Source of the DNA: Actinomadura spongiicola
GTDB taxonomy: Bacteria; Actinomycetota; Actinomycetes; Streptosporangiales; Streptosporangiaceae
Reading direction: 5' to 3'
DNA length: 64,000 nucleotides
Assembly (NCBI RefSeq): GCF_003432485.1
Contig: NZ_QVNQ01000003.1
Location: 248,001-312,000, forward strand
A program made the translations under genes and the position numbers. How positions within the stretch are numbered: the stretch's first letter is position 1; every line of letters starts with the position of its first letter. Below the pieces are notes generated by a model. It did not search any database, was not told the origin of the DNA, and saw only the letters and a program-made list of their open reading frames with translations. Shown piece by piece: positions 51,392-61,323 of the stretch.

Positions 51392-51865
51392 GTGCTACCC
51401 ATGCATCCGAATACCGAAATCGTCGCGAAGGCCCTGTTGGAACGCGGCGCGACCGGGTCCGTCGTGGAGTTGCCCGACTCCGCGCGGACGGCGCAGGCCG
51501 CCGCCGACCAACTGGGCTGCGAGGTGGGCGCGATCGCCAACAGCCTGGTGTTCGACGCCGACGGGGCGCCGCTGCTGGTCCTGACGAGCGGCGCGCACCG
51601 GGTCGACACGACGAAGGTCGCGGCGCTGGTGGGGGCGGCGAAGGTGCGGCGGGCGTCGCCGGAGTTCGTCCGGGACGCGACCGGGCAGCCGATCGGGGGT
51701 GTGGCGCCGCTGGGCCATCCGGCGCCGGTCCGTACGCTCGTCGACGTCTGGCTGGACAAGTACGACGAGGTCTGGGCCGCCGCCGGGCATCCGCACACGG
51801 TCTTCCCGACGTCGTACGAGGAACTGCTCAGGATCACCGGGGGCACCCCGGCGGAGGTGGAGTGA
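51392..51865 (+). CDS. YbaK/EbsC-family aminoacyl-tRNA deacylase
   Basis: A 157-residue protein of the YbaK/ProX editing family. Motifs include SARTAQAAADQLGCEVGAIANSLVF and SGAHRVDTTKVAALVGAAKVRRA with the conserved Lys of the active site, and GVAPLGHPAPVRTLVD. Such proteins hydrolyse mischarged tRNA (for example Cys-tRNA-Pro). The GTG at 51392 has GAGGTG upstream; an ATG at 51401 is an alternative start. Confidence 0.88.
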   Translation: MLPMHPNTEIVAKALLERGATGSVVELPDSARTAQAAADQLGCEVGAIANSLVFDADGAPLLVLTSGAHRVDTTKVAALVGAAKVRRASPEFVRDATGQPIGGVAPLGHPAPVRTLVDVWLDKYDEVWAAAGHPHTVFPTSYEELLRITGGTPAEVE

Positions 51866-51868
51866 CAC

Positions 51869-52219
51869 ATGGAGATCTGGCACAACCCGCGGTGTTCCAA
51901 GAGCCGCGCGGCGAAGGCCGCGCTGGACGAGGCGGGCGTGGAGTACACCGAGCGCCGCTACCTGGACGACCCGCCCACGGCGGAGGAGCTGGACGCGGTG
52001 CTCACGCGGATCGGCGCGGAGCCGTGGGACGTGGCGCGCCTGAACGAGCCGGTCGCGAAGGAGCTCGGGCTGCGGGAGCTGGCGCACGACCGGGCCCGGT
52101 GGATCGAGATCATGGCCGCGAACCCGGTGCTGATCCAGCGGCCGATCGTCCTGACCGGTGAGACCGCCGTGGTGGCGCGGGACGACGCCACGGTGCGCAG
52201 GGTCGTCGACGTCCGGTGA
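51869..52219 (+). CDS. ArsC/Spx-family thioredoxin-fold protein
   Basis: A 116-residue protein starting MEIWHNPRCSKSRAAKAALDEAG, the ArsC motif (HNPxCxxS). It ends with NPVLIQRPIVLTGETAVVAR, typical of the arsenate reductase family of glutaredoxin type. It lacks a second CxxC Cys. It starts three bases after the deacylase stop and so probably shares a transcript. Arsenate reduction or general thiol reduction cannot be decided. Confidence 0.87.
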   Translation: MEIWHNPRCSKSRAAKAALDEAGVEYTERRYLDDPPTAEELDAVLTRIGAEPWDVARLNEPVAKELGLRELAHDRARWIEIMAANPVLIQRPIVLTGETAVVARDDATVRRVVDVR

Positions 52220-52286
52220 CGCGGCGGGCGCCGAAAGGTAAACGATCTCCCGCGGCGGACGGTCGCCCGGGTCTACCCTCTGTCAG

Positions 52287-52889
52287 GTGAGGGACCCGAA
52301 GCTGCGGGAGATCGACGAGCGTGCGTTCCAGCGCAGGATCGGTCCCATGCTGGACGTCTACGCCGCCGCGATGGAGCCGCCGTACGAGCAGCTTCCCGGA
52401 CGGCACGCCATCATGGAACGGCACGCCTCGTATCCGGGCTTCCGGGCGCTCGTGGCGGAGCGGCGCGGGGCGCTGCCCGTCCGCGCGGGTCCCGTCCAGG
52501 GGTTCGCCTACGGGTTCCACGGGGCGCGCGGCCAGTGGTGGCACGACGTCGTGTTCCAGGCGCTCAGCGCCGTGGGGGACGTCGACCACGCGGAGGCGTG
52601 GCTGGCGGACGCGTTCGAGGTCGCCGAGCTCCACGTCCACCCGGAGTCGCAGGGCAGGGGCCTCGGCCGGGCCCTGCTGAACGCGCTGTGCGAGGGCAGG
52701 CCGGAGCGGACCGTCGTGCTGTCGACGCTGGACAGGCACCCGGAGACGCCCGCCCGCACCCTGTACCGCTCGGTCGGGATGGTGGACCTGCTGACGGACT
52801 TCGAGTTCCCCGGCGGCGGGCCCCGCTACGCGGTCATGGGCGGGACGCTGCCGCTGGCGCCGTACCCGGCGCCGTCCAGCAGCCCGTAG
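52287..52889 (+). CDS. GNAT-family acetyltransferase
   Basis: A 200-residue protein from a GTG at 52287 with GTGAGGG context before it. The acetyl-CoA motif region AELHVHPESQGRGLGRALLNALC matches the GNAT R/QxxGxG/A loop (QGRGLG). The acceptor is unknown. Its last 64 bases overlap metF on the other strand. Confidence 0.85.
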   Translation: MRDPKLREIDERAFQRRIGPMLDVYAAAMEPPYEQLPGRHAIMERHASYPGFRALVAERRGALPVRAGPVQGFAYGFHGARGQWWHDVVFQALSAVGDVDHAEAWLADAFEVAELHVHPESQGRGLGRALLNALCEGRPERTVVLSTLDRHPETPARTLYRSVGMVDLLTDFEFPGGGPRYAVMGGTLPLAPYPAPSSSP

Positions 52890-53761
52890 ACCTCGCGGGT
52901 GGCCGTGGACTTGTTGAACGTGATGAAGTGGATGCCGGGCGCGTCCTGTTCGAGCAGTTCCCGGCACAGTTCGGCGGCGTGCTCGATGCCGAGGCGGCGG
53001 ACGGCGTCCGGGTCGTCCGCGACGGCGTCGAAACGGGCCTTGACCTCGGGCGGGAACGGGGCGCCCGACAGTTGCTCGGACCGTTCGATCGTGCTGAGCT
53101 GGGTGACCGGCATGATGCCGGGCAGGATCGGCACGTCGCATCCGGCGGCGGCGACGCGGTCGCGGAGCCGGAAGTAGTCCTCGGCGCGGAAGAACATCTG
53201 CGTGATCGCGTAGTCGGCGCCCGCGCGGCACTTCTCGATGAAGAAGCGGGTGTCGCTCTCGACGTCGGGCGAGCGCGGATGCTTGTAGGGGAACGCGGCG
53301 ACGCCGACGCAGAAGTCGCCGTAGGAGCGGATCATCCGGACGAGGTCGGAGGCGTACTCGACGCCGTCGGGGTGCTTGACCCACTCCCCCATCGGGTCGC
53401 CGGGCGGGTCGCCGCGCAGCGCGAGGACGTTGCGGACCCCGACGGCGGCGAATCTGCCGACGAGGTTGCGCAACTCCGCCTGGGAGTGGTCGACGGCGGT
53501 GAAGTGGGCGACGGGGGTGAGCGTGGTGTCGGTGGCGATCCGTTCGACGATGTCGACGGTCTTGTCGCGGGTGCCGCCGCCCGCGCCGTAGGTCACGGAC
53601 ACGAACGTCGGGTGCAGGGACTCCAGCTCACGGATCGCGCGCCACAGGTTCCGCGCGCCCTTGTCGGTCTTGGGCGGGAAGAACTCGAACGAGAAGGAGG
53701 GGGCTCCGGAGGCCAGCAGCTCTCGGACGGCCGGCGGACGGGCGGGGCGCAGGCGTGGCAT
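52826..53761 (-). CDS. metF: 5,10-methylenetetrahydrofolate reductase
   Basis: A 311-residue FAD enzyme with SFEFFPPKTDKG, VTYGAGGGTRDKT, LALRGDPPGD and FFRAEDYFRLRD. It makes 5-methyl-THF for methionine synthesis, linking to metK and folate pools. It is transcribed towards the GNAT gene and overlaps it by 64 bases. Confidence 0.95.
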   Translation of the reverse strand: MPRLRPARPPAVRELLASGAPSFSFEFFPPKTDKGARNLWRAIRELESLHPTFVSVTYGAGGGTRDKTVDIVERIATDTTLTPVAHFTAVDHSQAELRNLVGRFAAVGVRNVLALRGDPPGDPMGEWVKHPDGVEYASDLVRMIRSYGDFCVGVAAFPYKHPRSPDVESDTRFFIEKCRAGADYAITQMFFRAEDYFRLRDRVAAAGCDVPILPGIMPVTQLSTIERSEQLSGAPFPPEVKARFDAVADDPDAVRRLGIEHAAELCRELLEQDAPGIHFITFNKSTATREVYGLLDGAGYGASGSVPPMTA

Positions 53762-53918
53762 CCCCTAAGAGTACAGAAGCGGCCGGGGTCGCCCCGGGCC
53801 GCCGATACGAGTGACCCTCCGCACACCATACGGCGTTATGTCCATATTTCTGAAGTTCTAGTGACTTCTCACTTTTCCGGGGGACGGTTACATCTGCCCA
53901 GGTGGATACGATCGCGAC

Positions 53919-54980
53919 ATGTCGACCAGCCGCATCCGCAAGGAGGTCGACGAGGCGCTTCTGGCCTTCGTCGACCGGCAGCGCCCTGCCCTGCTGGCCA
54001 TCAGCGACGACCTCGCGCCGCTGTTGTCGGCCCTGGACGCGCTGCTGACGGGCGGCAAGCGGCTCCGTCCCGCGTTCTGCTACTGGGGGTGGCGGGCCGC
54101 CGGCGGCGAGGACGGCGCCGACGGCGCGGATCTCGTCCAGGCCGCCGCGTCCCTGGAACTGCTCCAGGCGAGCGCGCTGATCCACGACGACGTGATGGAC
54201 TCCAGCGACACCCGCCGCGGGCAGCCGTCCGTCCACCGCAGGTTCGAGGCGCTGCACGGCGCGCAGTCCTGGCCGGGCGACGCGGAGGCGTTCGGCGCCG
54301 GTGCCGCGATCCTGCTCGGCGACCTGTGCCTGTCCTGGTCGAGCGAGATGTTCGAGACGTGCGGGCTGGGCGGCGACCGCAGGCGCCGCGCCCGCGCCGT
54401 GTACGACCTGATGCGCACCGAGGTCATGTGCGGCCAGTACCTCGACATGCTGGAGGGCACGCGCGGCGAGGCGACCGCCGCGACGGCGCTGCGCGTCGTG
54501 GAGTTCAAGAGCGCCAAGTACACGATCGAACGGCCGCTGCACATGGGCGCGGCGCTCGCCGGGGCCCGACCGGACGTCACCGCCGCCCTGACCGGCTACG
54601 GCCTGCCGCTCGGCATCGCCTTCCAGCTCCGCGACGACGTCCTCGGCGTGTTCGGCGATCCCGCCGAGACCGGCAAGCCCGCGGGCGACGACCTGCGCGA
54701 GGGCAAGCGGACCGTGCTGATCGCCCTCACCCTGGAGCGCGCCTCCGCGGCGCAGTCCACGGCGCTGCGCAGGCGCCTCGGCGACCCGGCCCTGGACCGT
54801 CCCGGCGTGGACGAGCTGCGCTCGATCATCGAGGACACCGGCGGCCTCGCCGCGTGCGAGACGATGATCGAACGCTATCTCGGCGAGGCGGAGCGGGCCC
54901 TGCGCACCGCCCCGATCACCGAGGAGGCGCGCCGGGCGCTCGCCGAGCTCGCGGTGGCCGCCACCGCCCGGAGCACCTGA
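53919..54980 (+). CDS. Polyprenyl (geranylgeranyl-type) diphosphate synthase
   Basis: A 353-residue trans-prenyltransferase with first Asp-rich motif LIHDDVMDSSDTRRG and second FQLRDDVLGVFGD. Residues before the first motif suit a C20-range product (geranylgeranyl), but chain length cannot be set from the sequence. It starts ATG 53919 and is divergent from metF. In mycobacteria a comparable gene (Rv2173) sits near the Rv2175c and PknL pair, which also appear nearby here. Confidence 0.9.
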   Translation: MSTSRIRKEVDEALLAFVDRQRPALLAISDDLAPLLSALDALLTGGKRLRPAFCYWGWRAAGGEDGADGADLVQAAASLELLQASALIHDDVMDSSDTRRGQPSVHRRFEALHGAQSWPGDAEAFGAGAAILLGDLCLSWSSEMFETCGLGGDRRRRARAVYDLMRTEVMCGQYLDMLEGTRGEATAATALRVVEFKSAKYTIERPLHMGAALAGARPDVTAALTGYGLPLGIAFQLRDDVLGVFGDPAETGKPAGDDLREGKRTVLIALTLERASAAQSTALRRRLGDPALDRPGVDELRSIIEDTGGLAACETMIERYLGEAERALRTAPITEEARRALAELAVAATARST

Positions 54981-55070
54981 GCGAAGATCGTGGTTCCACT
55001 GCCGGGCGTCCCGGTCACGCGGTACAAATAAGGAAATCCTTCGTCCATCCCGCCCAGCCGGAGTCCCCCA

Positions 55071-56165
55071 GTGCCGCACGACACCTCCTGCGGGAGGACG
55101 AGTCCCCGTCCCGCGCGAACCGCGACCGCCCGTCCCGGGCACCCCGGCCAGATCCCCGCCGCGAGCCCCGGTCGCGCGGCCCGGCGGATCCCGGACGGCC
55201 ACCCGGCGCGCGGACACGGCGCGCGGCCCGCCGTCCCGCCGGGCGCCCGCGCCCCGCTCGCCCCGGACGACCCGCGCGGCCTCGGCTCCTACACGCTGCT
55301 CGGACGGCTCGGCGAGGGAGGCCAGGGCGTCGTCTACCTGGGCCGCGACGCCGACGGCGAGCTCGTCACCGTCAAACTGCTGCGCGGCGGCGACTCGGCC
55401 GGGGAACGGGCGCACCGCCGGTTCGTCAAGGAGGCGGACGCGGCGCGGCGGGTGTCGGGACGGCACACCGCCCGCGTCCTGGACGCCGACATGACCGGCG
55501 ACCGCCCGTACATCGTCTCCGAGTTCGTCGAGGGCCCGCCGCTCCAGCGCGTCGTCGAGGACCGCGGCCCGCTGCCGGCGCCGAAACTTCGCAAGCTCGC
55601 GCTGCGGACGGCGGCGGCGCTCGCCGCGATCCACCGCGCGGGCATCGTGCACCGCGACTTCAAGCCCGGCAACGTGCTGCTCGGCCCGGACGGCGCCAAG
55701 GTCATCGACTTCGGCATCGCGCGCCTCGACCAGGAGGGCGCCGACGCCACCCCCGTGACGACCGGCCCGGTCGGGACCCCCGCCTACATGGCGCCCGAGC
55801 AGATCGAGGACGAGCCGGTCGGCCCGCCCGCCGACGTGTTCGCGTGGGGCGCCACCCTGGTGTTCGCCGCGACCGGACGCCCGCCGTTCGGCACCGGGCC
55901 GAGCGCGGCCGTCATACGGCGCGTCACGTCCCGCAGCCCCGACCTCGGTGACCTGCAGGGGCCGCTGCGTGACCTCGCGGCCCGCTGTCTGGACAAGAAT
56001 CCCGCCGCCCGGCCCACGGCCCCGCAGATCGTCCGGGCGCTTCGCGAAGGGCAGGGTCCGATGCCGAAGCCGCGACCTACCCGCATCCCGCGCTACCGGT
56101 GGCGGATGATGGTCGCGCTCGCGGTCGTCGTCACCGGCGGCTTCGTGCTCGGCCTGCTGTTCTGA
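55071..56165 (+). CDS. Ser/Thr protein kinase, membrane-anchored, without an external domain
   Basis: A 364-residue kinase from a GTG at 55071. It has a disordered Pro/Arg-rich N-terminus of about 70 residues and a kinase domain 72-335 with the glycine loop GEGGQGVVYLG (81-91), VAIK-equivalent Lys (102), HRDFKPGN (194-201, DFKPGN replacing DLKPGN) and DFG (213-215). A single membrane segment at about 346-363 is at the very C-terminus, so no extracellular sensor follows. Substrate unknown. Confidence 0.9.
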   Translation: MPHDTSCGRTSPRPARTATARPGHPGQIPAASPGRAARRIPDGHPARGHGARPAVPPGARAPLAPDDPRGLGSYTLLGRLGEGGQGVVYLGRDADGELVTVKLLRGGDSAGERAHRRFVKEADAARRVSGRHTARVLDADMTGDRPYIVSEFVEGPPLQRVVEDRGPLPAPKLRKLALRTAAALAAIHRAGIVHRDFKPGNVLLGPDGAKVIDFGIARLDQEGADATPVTTGPVGTPAYMAPEQIEDEPVGPPADVFAWGATLVFAATGRPPFGTGPSAAVIRRVTSRSPDLGDLQGPLRDLAARCLDKNPAARPTAPQIVRALREGQGPMPKPRPTRIPRYRWRMMVALAVVVTGGFVLGLLF

Positions 56166-56208
56166 CAAGGCCCTGCCGGTCCGACCGGCCCCTACCGGCC
56201 CCGCCGGT

Positions 56209-56364
56209 TCACCAGTGCGGGGGACGGTCCTCGAACAGGCGCGAGTCGTCGTCGCCGCGCCACTCGCCCCAACCGGTGTCGGTGTCGTCGGACGTCTGGT
56301 CCGGCAGGATCTCCAGGTCCTCGTCCAGGTGGACCGGCCGGTCGTCGTCGGGTCCCACGCTCAT
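56209..56364 (-). CDS. Small acidic conserved protein ending PPHW
   Basis: A 51-residue very acidic protein (MSVGPDDDRPVHLDEDLEIL... ending DSRLFEDRPPHW). It is short, unannotated and likely conserved in actinobacteria next to thiE. The start could also be the ATG at 56373. No function is known. Confidence 0.6.
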   Translation of the reverse strand: MSVGPDDDRPVHLDEDLEILPDQTSDDTDTGWGEWRGDDDSRLFEDRPPHW

Positions 56365-56421
56365 GATCCCCATTGTGGGCGATCGGACGGCGGCCCGCAC
56401 TGTGATACGGGTCAAAGCGCG

Positions 56422-57096
56422 TCAAACGTCAGCGGCCAGCCGGCGCGCGAACGCGGCCGCGGCGGCGCCCGGATCGTCCGCCTCGGTGATGGCCCGCACG
56501 ACCACGACGCGGGTCGCGCCCGCGGCCTGGACGTCGGCGAGGTTGCCGAGGCCGATCCCGCCGATCGCGAACCAGGGGCGGGTCACGCGGCGCGCCGCGA
56601 CGTGCTCCAGCAGCTTCGGGCCGGGCGCGGGACGTCCCGGCTTCGTCGGGGTCGGCCACACCGGACCGGCGCAGAAATAGTCGACGCCCGGCTCGCCGGC
56701 CGCCGCCGACGCCTGCTCCTCCGAGTGCGTGGACCGGCCGATCAGCGTGTCGCCGCCGACGATCTCGCGGGCGGCGGGCACCGGCAGGTCGTCCTGGCCG
56801 AGGTGCAGCACGTCGGCGCGGACGGCGTGCGCCACGTCCGCCCGGTCGTTGACCGCCAGCAGCGCGCCGTGCCGCTCGCACGCCGCGCGGAAGACCTCCA
56901 GGTACGCGATCTCCTGCCGGGCCTCCAGGCCCTTCTGGCGGAGCTGGACGATGTCGACGCCGTTCGCGAGCACGGCGTCGAGGAAGTCCGGCAGGTCGCC
57001 CTGCCGTTCCCGCGCGTCCACGCACAGGTACAGGCGGGCCCTGCTGAGCCGGGCGCGCAACGCCACGCCGCGTTCGGTCGGAAGATGCCTGGCCAC
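56422..57096 (-). CDS. thiE: Thiamine-phosphate synthase
   Basis: A 224-residue TIM barrel. It has [43 protein letters not shown] and [12 protein letters not shown] (pyrophosphate and thiazole sites). It joins HMP-PP and thiazole phosphate, thus finishing the path begun by thiO-thiS-thiG. It lies on the minus strand, not in the TPP-riboswitch operon. Confidence 0.94.
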   Translation of the reverse strand: MARHLPTERGVALRARLSRARLYLCVDARERQGDLPDFLDAVLANGVDIVQLRQKGLEARQEIAYLEVFRAACERHGALLAVNDRADVAHAVRADVLHLGQDDLPVPAAREIVGGDTLIGRSTHSEEQASAAAGEPGVDYFCAGPVWPTPTKPGRPAPGPKLLEHVAARRVTRPWFAIGGIGLGNLADVQAAGATRVVVVRAITEADDPGAAAAAFARRLAADV

Positions 57097-57194
57097 GCGG
57101 GAAGGCTACCTCTCACGTGCTCGAACACGGGCCGGTGGGGTCGCGCGCCGGTGGCGCCGTTCGCGCGACCCCGTTCAGCGGAAGGGTGGGCGGG

Positions 57195-57578
57195 CTAGAA
57201 CGCCAGCGCCTGGGCGCGGCGGCGGACCTCGGTCCCCCGGTTCTCGGTGAGCGCGTCCACGGGCGTTCCCGGCAGCGTGTCGTCCGCGGTGAACAGCCAG
57301 CGGATCGTCTCGGCGTCGTCGAACCCGGCGTCCGACAACAGCGTGAGGGTGCCGGGCAGACCCTTGATGACCTGACCGTCCTTGATGAACGCCGCGGGCA
57401 CCATCGGTCGACCGTCCCGGCGGACGGACAGGAGCCGGTGCTCGCTGATGAGCTGCTTGATCCGGTTGGGCTTGATCCCGAGCCGCTCGGCGGCCTCCTT
57501 GAGGGAGAGCCATTCCCCGGCGAGGGCGTCGGTCCGGGGGTCCAGTGCGCTGTCAACGGTTGCGTGCATCTGCGTCAC
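57195..57578 (-). CDS. Rv2175c-family winged-helix DNA-binding protein
   Basis: A 127-residue protein with an N-terminal winged HTH (EWLSLKEAAERLGIKPNRIKQ) and a C-terminal basic tail, matching the mycobacterial Rv2175c, which is phosphorylated by the Ser/Thr kinase PknL. Here two kinase genes lie within 5 kb, so phospho-control is plausible (inference). DNA target unknown. Confidence 0.88.
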   Translation of the reverse strand: MTQMHATVDSALDPRTDALAGEWLSLKEAAERLGIKPNRIKQLISEHRLLSVRRDGRPMVPAAFIKDGQVIKGLPGTLTLLSDAGFDDAETIRWLFTADDTLPGTPVDALTENRGTEVRRRAQALAF

Positions 57579-57648
57579 GTCACCCTGCCTACCACGCCTT
57601 CGGAACCCTCAAACCCCCTGCACAGGCGTGACGTGCCGCGGGTGATCG

Positions 57649-58860
57649 CTATCCGCGAACGGCCTGGCGGACGGGCACGTCCGGGTCGGCGATCGCCGCG
57701 GGGTCCACGGGCGTCCCGGCGGCGATCAGTCGCCGGGCCTGCACGAGGTCGCGGGGCCGGTCGACGGTGAGGATCGCGTCGAGGCGGTCGCCGCTCAGCC
57801 ACGCCACCGCCCACTTCCGACCGGACGGGTCGCCGCGATGGACGATCCGCTCCGCCGCCGCGTGGCTGCCCGCGTACTGCACCATGCGCCCGAACTGCTC
57901 GGACCAGAAATACGGGACCGCGTCGTACACGGCGTCCTGACCGAGGAGGGACGCGGCGGCGACCTCCGGAGCGTTCAGCGCGACATCCCAGTGCTCGACC
58001 AGGAGCCGCCGCCCGTACCGCGCCGACCACCAGGAGGCGCAGTCGCCGACGGCGACGACGTCGCGGCGGACCGAGCCGGGCTCCTCCGTCCCCGCGTAGG
58101 CGCGGAACGAGCCGTCGGTGACCACTCCGCGCTCCAGCAGCAGCCCGGAGCCCTCCAGCCAGGACAGCTCGGGCCGGACGCCGACACCGACGACGACCTC
58201 GTCCGCGTCGATCCTGGCGCCGCCCGCGAGGACGAGTCCGCCGTCCCGCACCTCGGCGACCTTGACCCCGGTGCGCAGTTCGACGCCCGCCTCCGCGTAC
58301 CAGGGCGCGGTGTACGCGCCCACCTCGGCGCCGATCGCGGCGGCGAGCGGCGTGTCCGCGGCCTCGACGACGGTCACCGAGCAGCCTCGCTTCGCCGCGG
58401 CGGTGGCGACCTCGGCGCCGATCCAGCCCGCGCCGACGATGACGATCCGGGCGCCGGGGACGAGCCTGGAACGCAGGTCGCGGGAGTCGTCGATGGTGCG
58501 CAGCACATGCTGGCGCCCGTCCCCCGGCAACGTGATCGGGGTGGCCCCGGTCGCGATGACCAGCCCGTCGAACGGCAGGTCGCCCGCCGTGGACGTGACC
58601 ACGCCGCCGACCGGCTCCAGCCGCAGGCCGGTGGCGCGCTCGCCGAGGAGCAGCTCGCAGCGCAACTCGTCCCAGTCGGCGTCGACCGTCGTGTCGTCGG
58701 TCTCGCCCGCGAGGACGGCCTTCGACAGCGGCGGACGGTCGTAGGGAGGATGCCGCTCGGCCGAGACGAGGGTCAGCGCCCCCTCGTGGCCGTTGCCCCG
58801 CAGGGTCTCCACCGCGCGCAGACCGGCGAGCCCGCCGCCCACGACGATCACCTTGTCCAT
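57649..58860 (-). CDS. NAD(P)/FAD-dependent ferredoxin-reductase-type oxidoreductase
   Basis: A 403-residue protein from the ATG at 58860 (MDKVIVVGGGLAGLRAVE). It has two Rossmann motifs: GGGLAGLRAVETLR near the start (FAD) and IVGAGWIGAEVATAAAKRG (NAD) at about 145. GDCASWWS and the C-terminal beta domain match the rhodocoxin/ferredoxin reductase group of class I FAD-NAD enzymes. No ferredoxin or P450 gene is nearby. It is divergent from the thiO riboswitch by about 70 bases. Confidence 0.88.
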   Translation of the reverse strand: MDKVIVVGGGLAGLRAVETLRGNGHEGALTLVSAERHPPYDRPPLSKAVLAGETDDTTVDADWDELRCELLLGERATGLRLEPVGGVVTSTAGDLPFDGLVIATGATPITLPGDGRQHVLRTIDDSRDLRSRLVPGARIVIVGAGWIGAEVATAAAKRGCSVTVVEAADTPLAAAIGAEVGAYTAPWYAEAGVELRTGVKVAEVRDGGLVLAGGARIDADEVVVGVGVRPELSWLEGSGLLLERGVVTDGSFRAYAGTEEPGSVRRDVVAVGDCASWWSARYGRRLLVEHWDVALNAPEVAAASLLGQDAVYDAVPYFWSEQFGRMVQYAGSHAAAERIVHRGDPSGRKWAVAWLSGDRLDAILTVDRPRDLVQARRLIAAGTPVDPAAIADPDVPVRQAVRG

Positions 58861-58932
58861 AAAGGTCACCCTAACCAGGCGTCGTGTCGCGCCCACGGGG
58901 CCGTAAGGTGGAAGCAGGCGAAATCAGCACAA

Positions 58933-59026
58933 AGCGCGGGAGTCCGGTGCGACCGGGCTGAGAGGGCGGCTGGAACGGGCCGCCGACCGCCACGACCTGA
59001 TCCGGATCATGCCGGCGAAGGGAGCG
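58933..59026 (+). promoter_or_regulatory. TPP riboswitch (THI element)
   Basis: Conserved blocks seen: GGGAGTCCGG, GGGCTGAGAGGG, a variable stem, then ACCTGATCCGGATCATGCC and GGCGAAGGGAG. The final AAGGGAG is the thiO ribosome binding site, so TPP binding likely hides it. An in-frame ATG at 59009 lies within the element and is not the true start. Confidence 0.94.
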
Positions 59027-59029
59027 CGC

Positions 59030-60153
59030 ATGGAGATCGTGATCGTCGGGGCCGGGGTCATCGGCCTGGCCACCGCCTGGCGCACCGCAGCCGGCGGCGC
59101 CACCGTCACCCTGGTCGACCCCGAACCCGCGAGCGGCGCGACGGCGGTCGCGGCGGGGATGCTCACCCCGGTCAGCGAGCTGACCTACGGCGAGGAGCCG
59201 CTGCTGCGGCTCGGCCTCGCGTCCCGCGACCGGTACGGCGCGTTCGTCGCCGAACTGGAGGAGCTGACCGGCCTCGACACCGGCCACCGCACGGACGGGA
59301 TCATCGAGGTCGCGTTCGACGCCGACGACCTGCGCTACCTGGACGACCTGCGCCGTTTCCAGGACAGCCTCGGCATCCCCACCGAGGCGCTGACCGGACG
59401 CGAGTGCCGGCGGCTGGAGCCGATGCTCGCGCCGGGCGTGCGCGGCGGCCTGCTCGCCCCCGAGGACGGCTCGATCGACCCGCGGCGGCTGGCCCCGGCG
59501 CTGCTCGCGGCGGCCGAGCGACTCGGCGTCCGGGTCGTCCGGCGGCGGGCCGCGGAGATCGTCATCGAGCGCGACACGGCCGTCGGCGTCCGGCTGGACG
59601 ACGGAACGGAGATCCGCGCCGACCGGGTGCTGCTGGCCGCCGGGTCCTGGTCCGGCGACCTCGCCGGACTTCCGCCCGGGACCGTTCCACCCGTCCGTCC
59701 GGTGAAGGGGCAGGTGATCCGGCTCCGCGCCCGGACGCCGTTCGTCGGCCGCTCCACGCGCGGGCTGGTGAAGGGCTCGTCGGTCTACCTGGTGCCGCGC
59801 CTGGACGGCGAGATCGTCGTCGGCGCCACCCAGGAGGAGCTGGGCTTCGACACGCGCGTCACGGCGGGCGGCCTGTGGGAGCTGCTGCGGGACGCCCGCG
59901 AGCTGCTGCCCGGCGTCACCGAACTGGAGTTCACCGAGGTGTCGGCGGGACTGCGTCCCGGGTCGCCCGACAACGCGCCCGTGATGGGACCGTCCGCGCT
60001 GCCCGGCCTGTTCGTCGGGACCGGGCATTTCCGCAACGGGATCCTGCTCGCGCCGGTGAGCGCCGACATCCTGTCCGCGATGCTGCTGGACGGGCCCGTC
60101 CCCGAGGTCGCCGGGCCGTTCACGCCCGGCCGTTTCTCCCCCGAGGTGCACTC

Positions 60154-60157
<4 letters not shown>
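59030..60157 (+). CDS. thiO: Glycine oxidase
   Basis: A 375-residue FAD amine oxidase. It starts MEIVIVGAGVIGLATAWRTA (FAD Rossmann). Conserved features include the VKGQVIRLRA stretch and the C-terminal TGHFRNGILLAPVSADI motif. It oxidises glycine to dehydroglycine for thiazole formation in aerobes. Its stop overlaps thiS (ATGA). Confidence 0.94.
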
Positions 60158-61177
<1,020 letters not shown>

Positions 61178-61323
61178 CTCTTAAGAGTCGGGTATAGCGA
61201 TTTTCGCTGGACCTGAAATGTGGACGGCCCGAGACTGGAGCGGTCCACCCGGGTCCAGTGCAGCCGCAACCCGGCGCGCCGCTTCGGGGTTCATGGAAAC
61301 GTCCCATACCTAAGGTGCGTGAC

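Noticed and set aside
59009..59029. ATG at 59009 as thiO start
   Set aside because: It lies inside the TPP riboswitch; the ATG at 59030 follows the AAGGGAG site and fits ThiO homologues.
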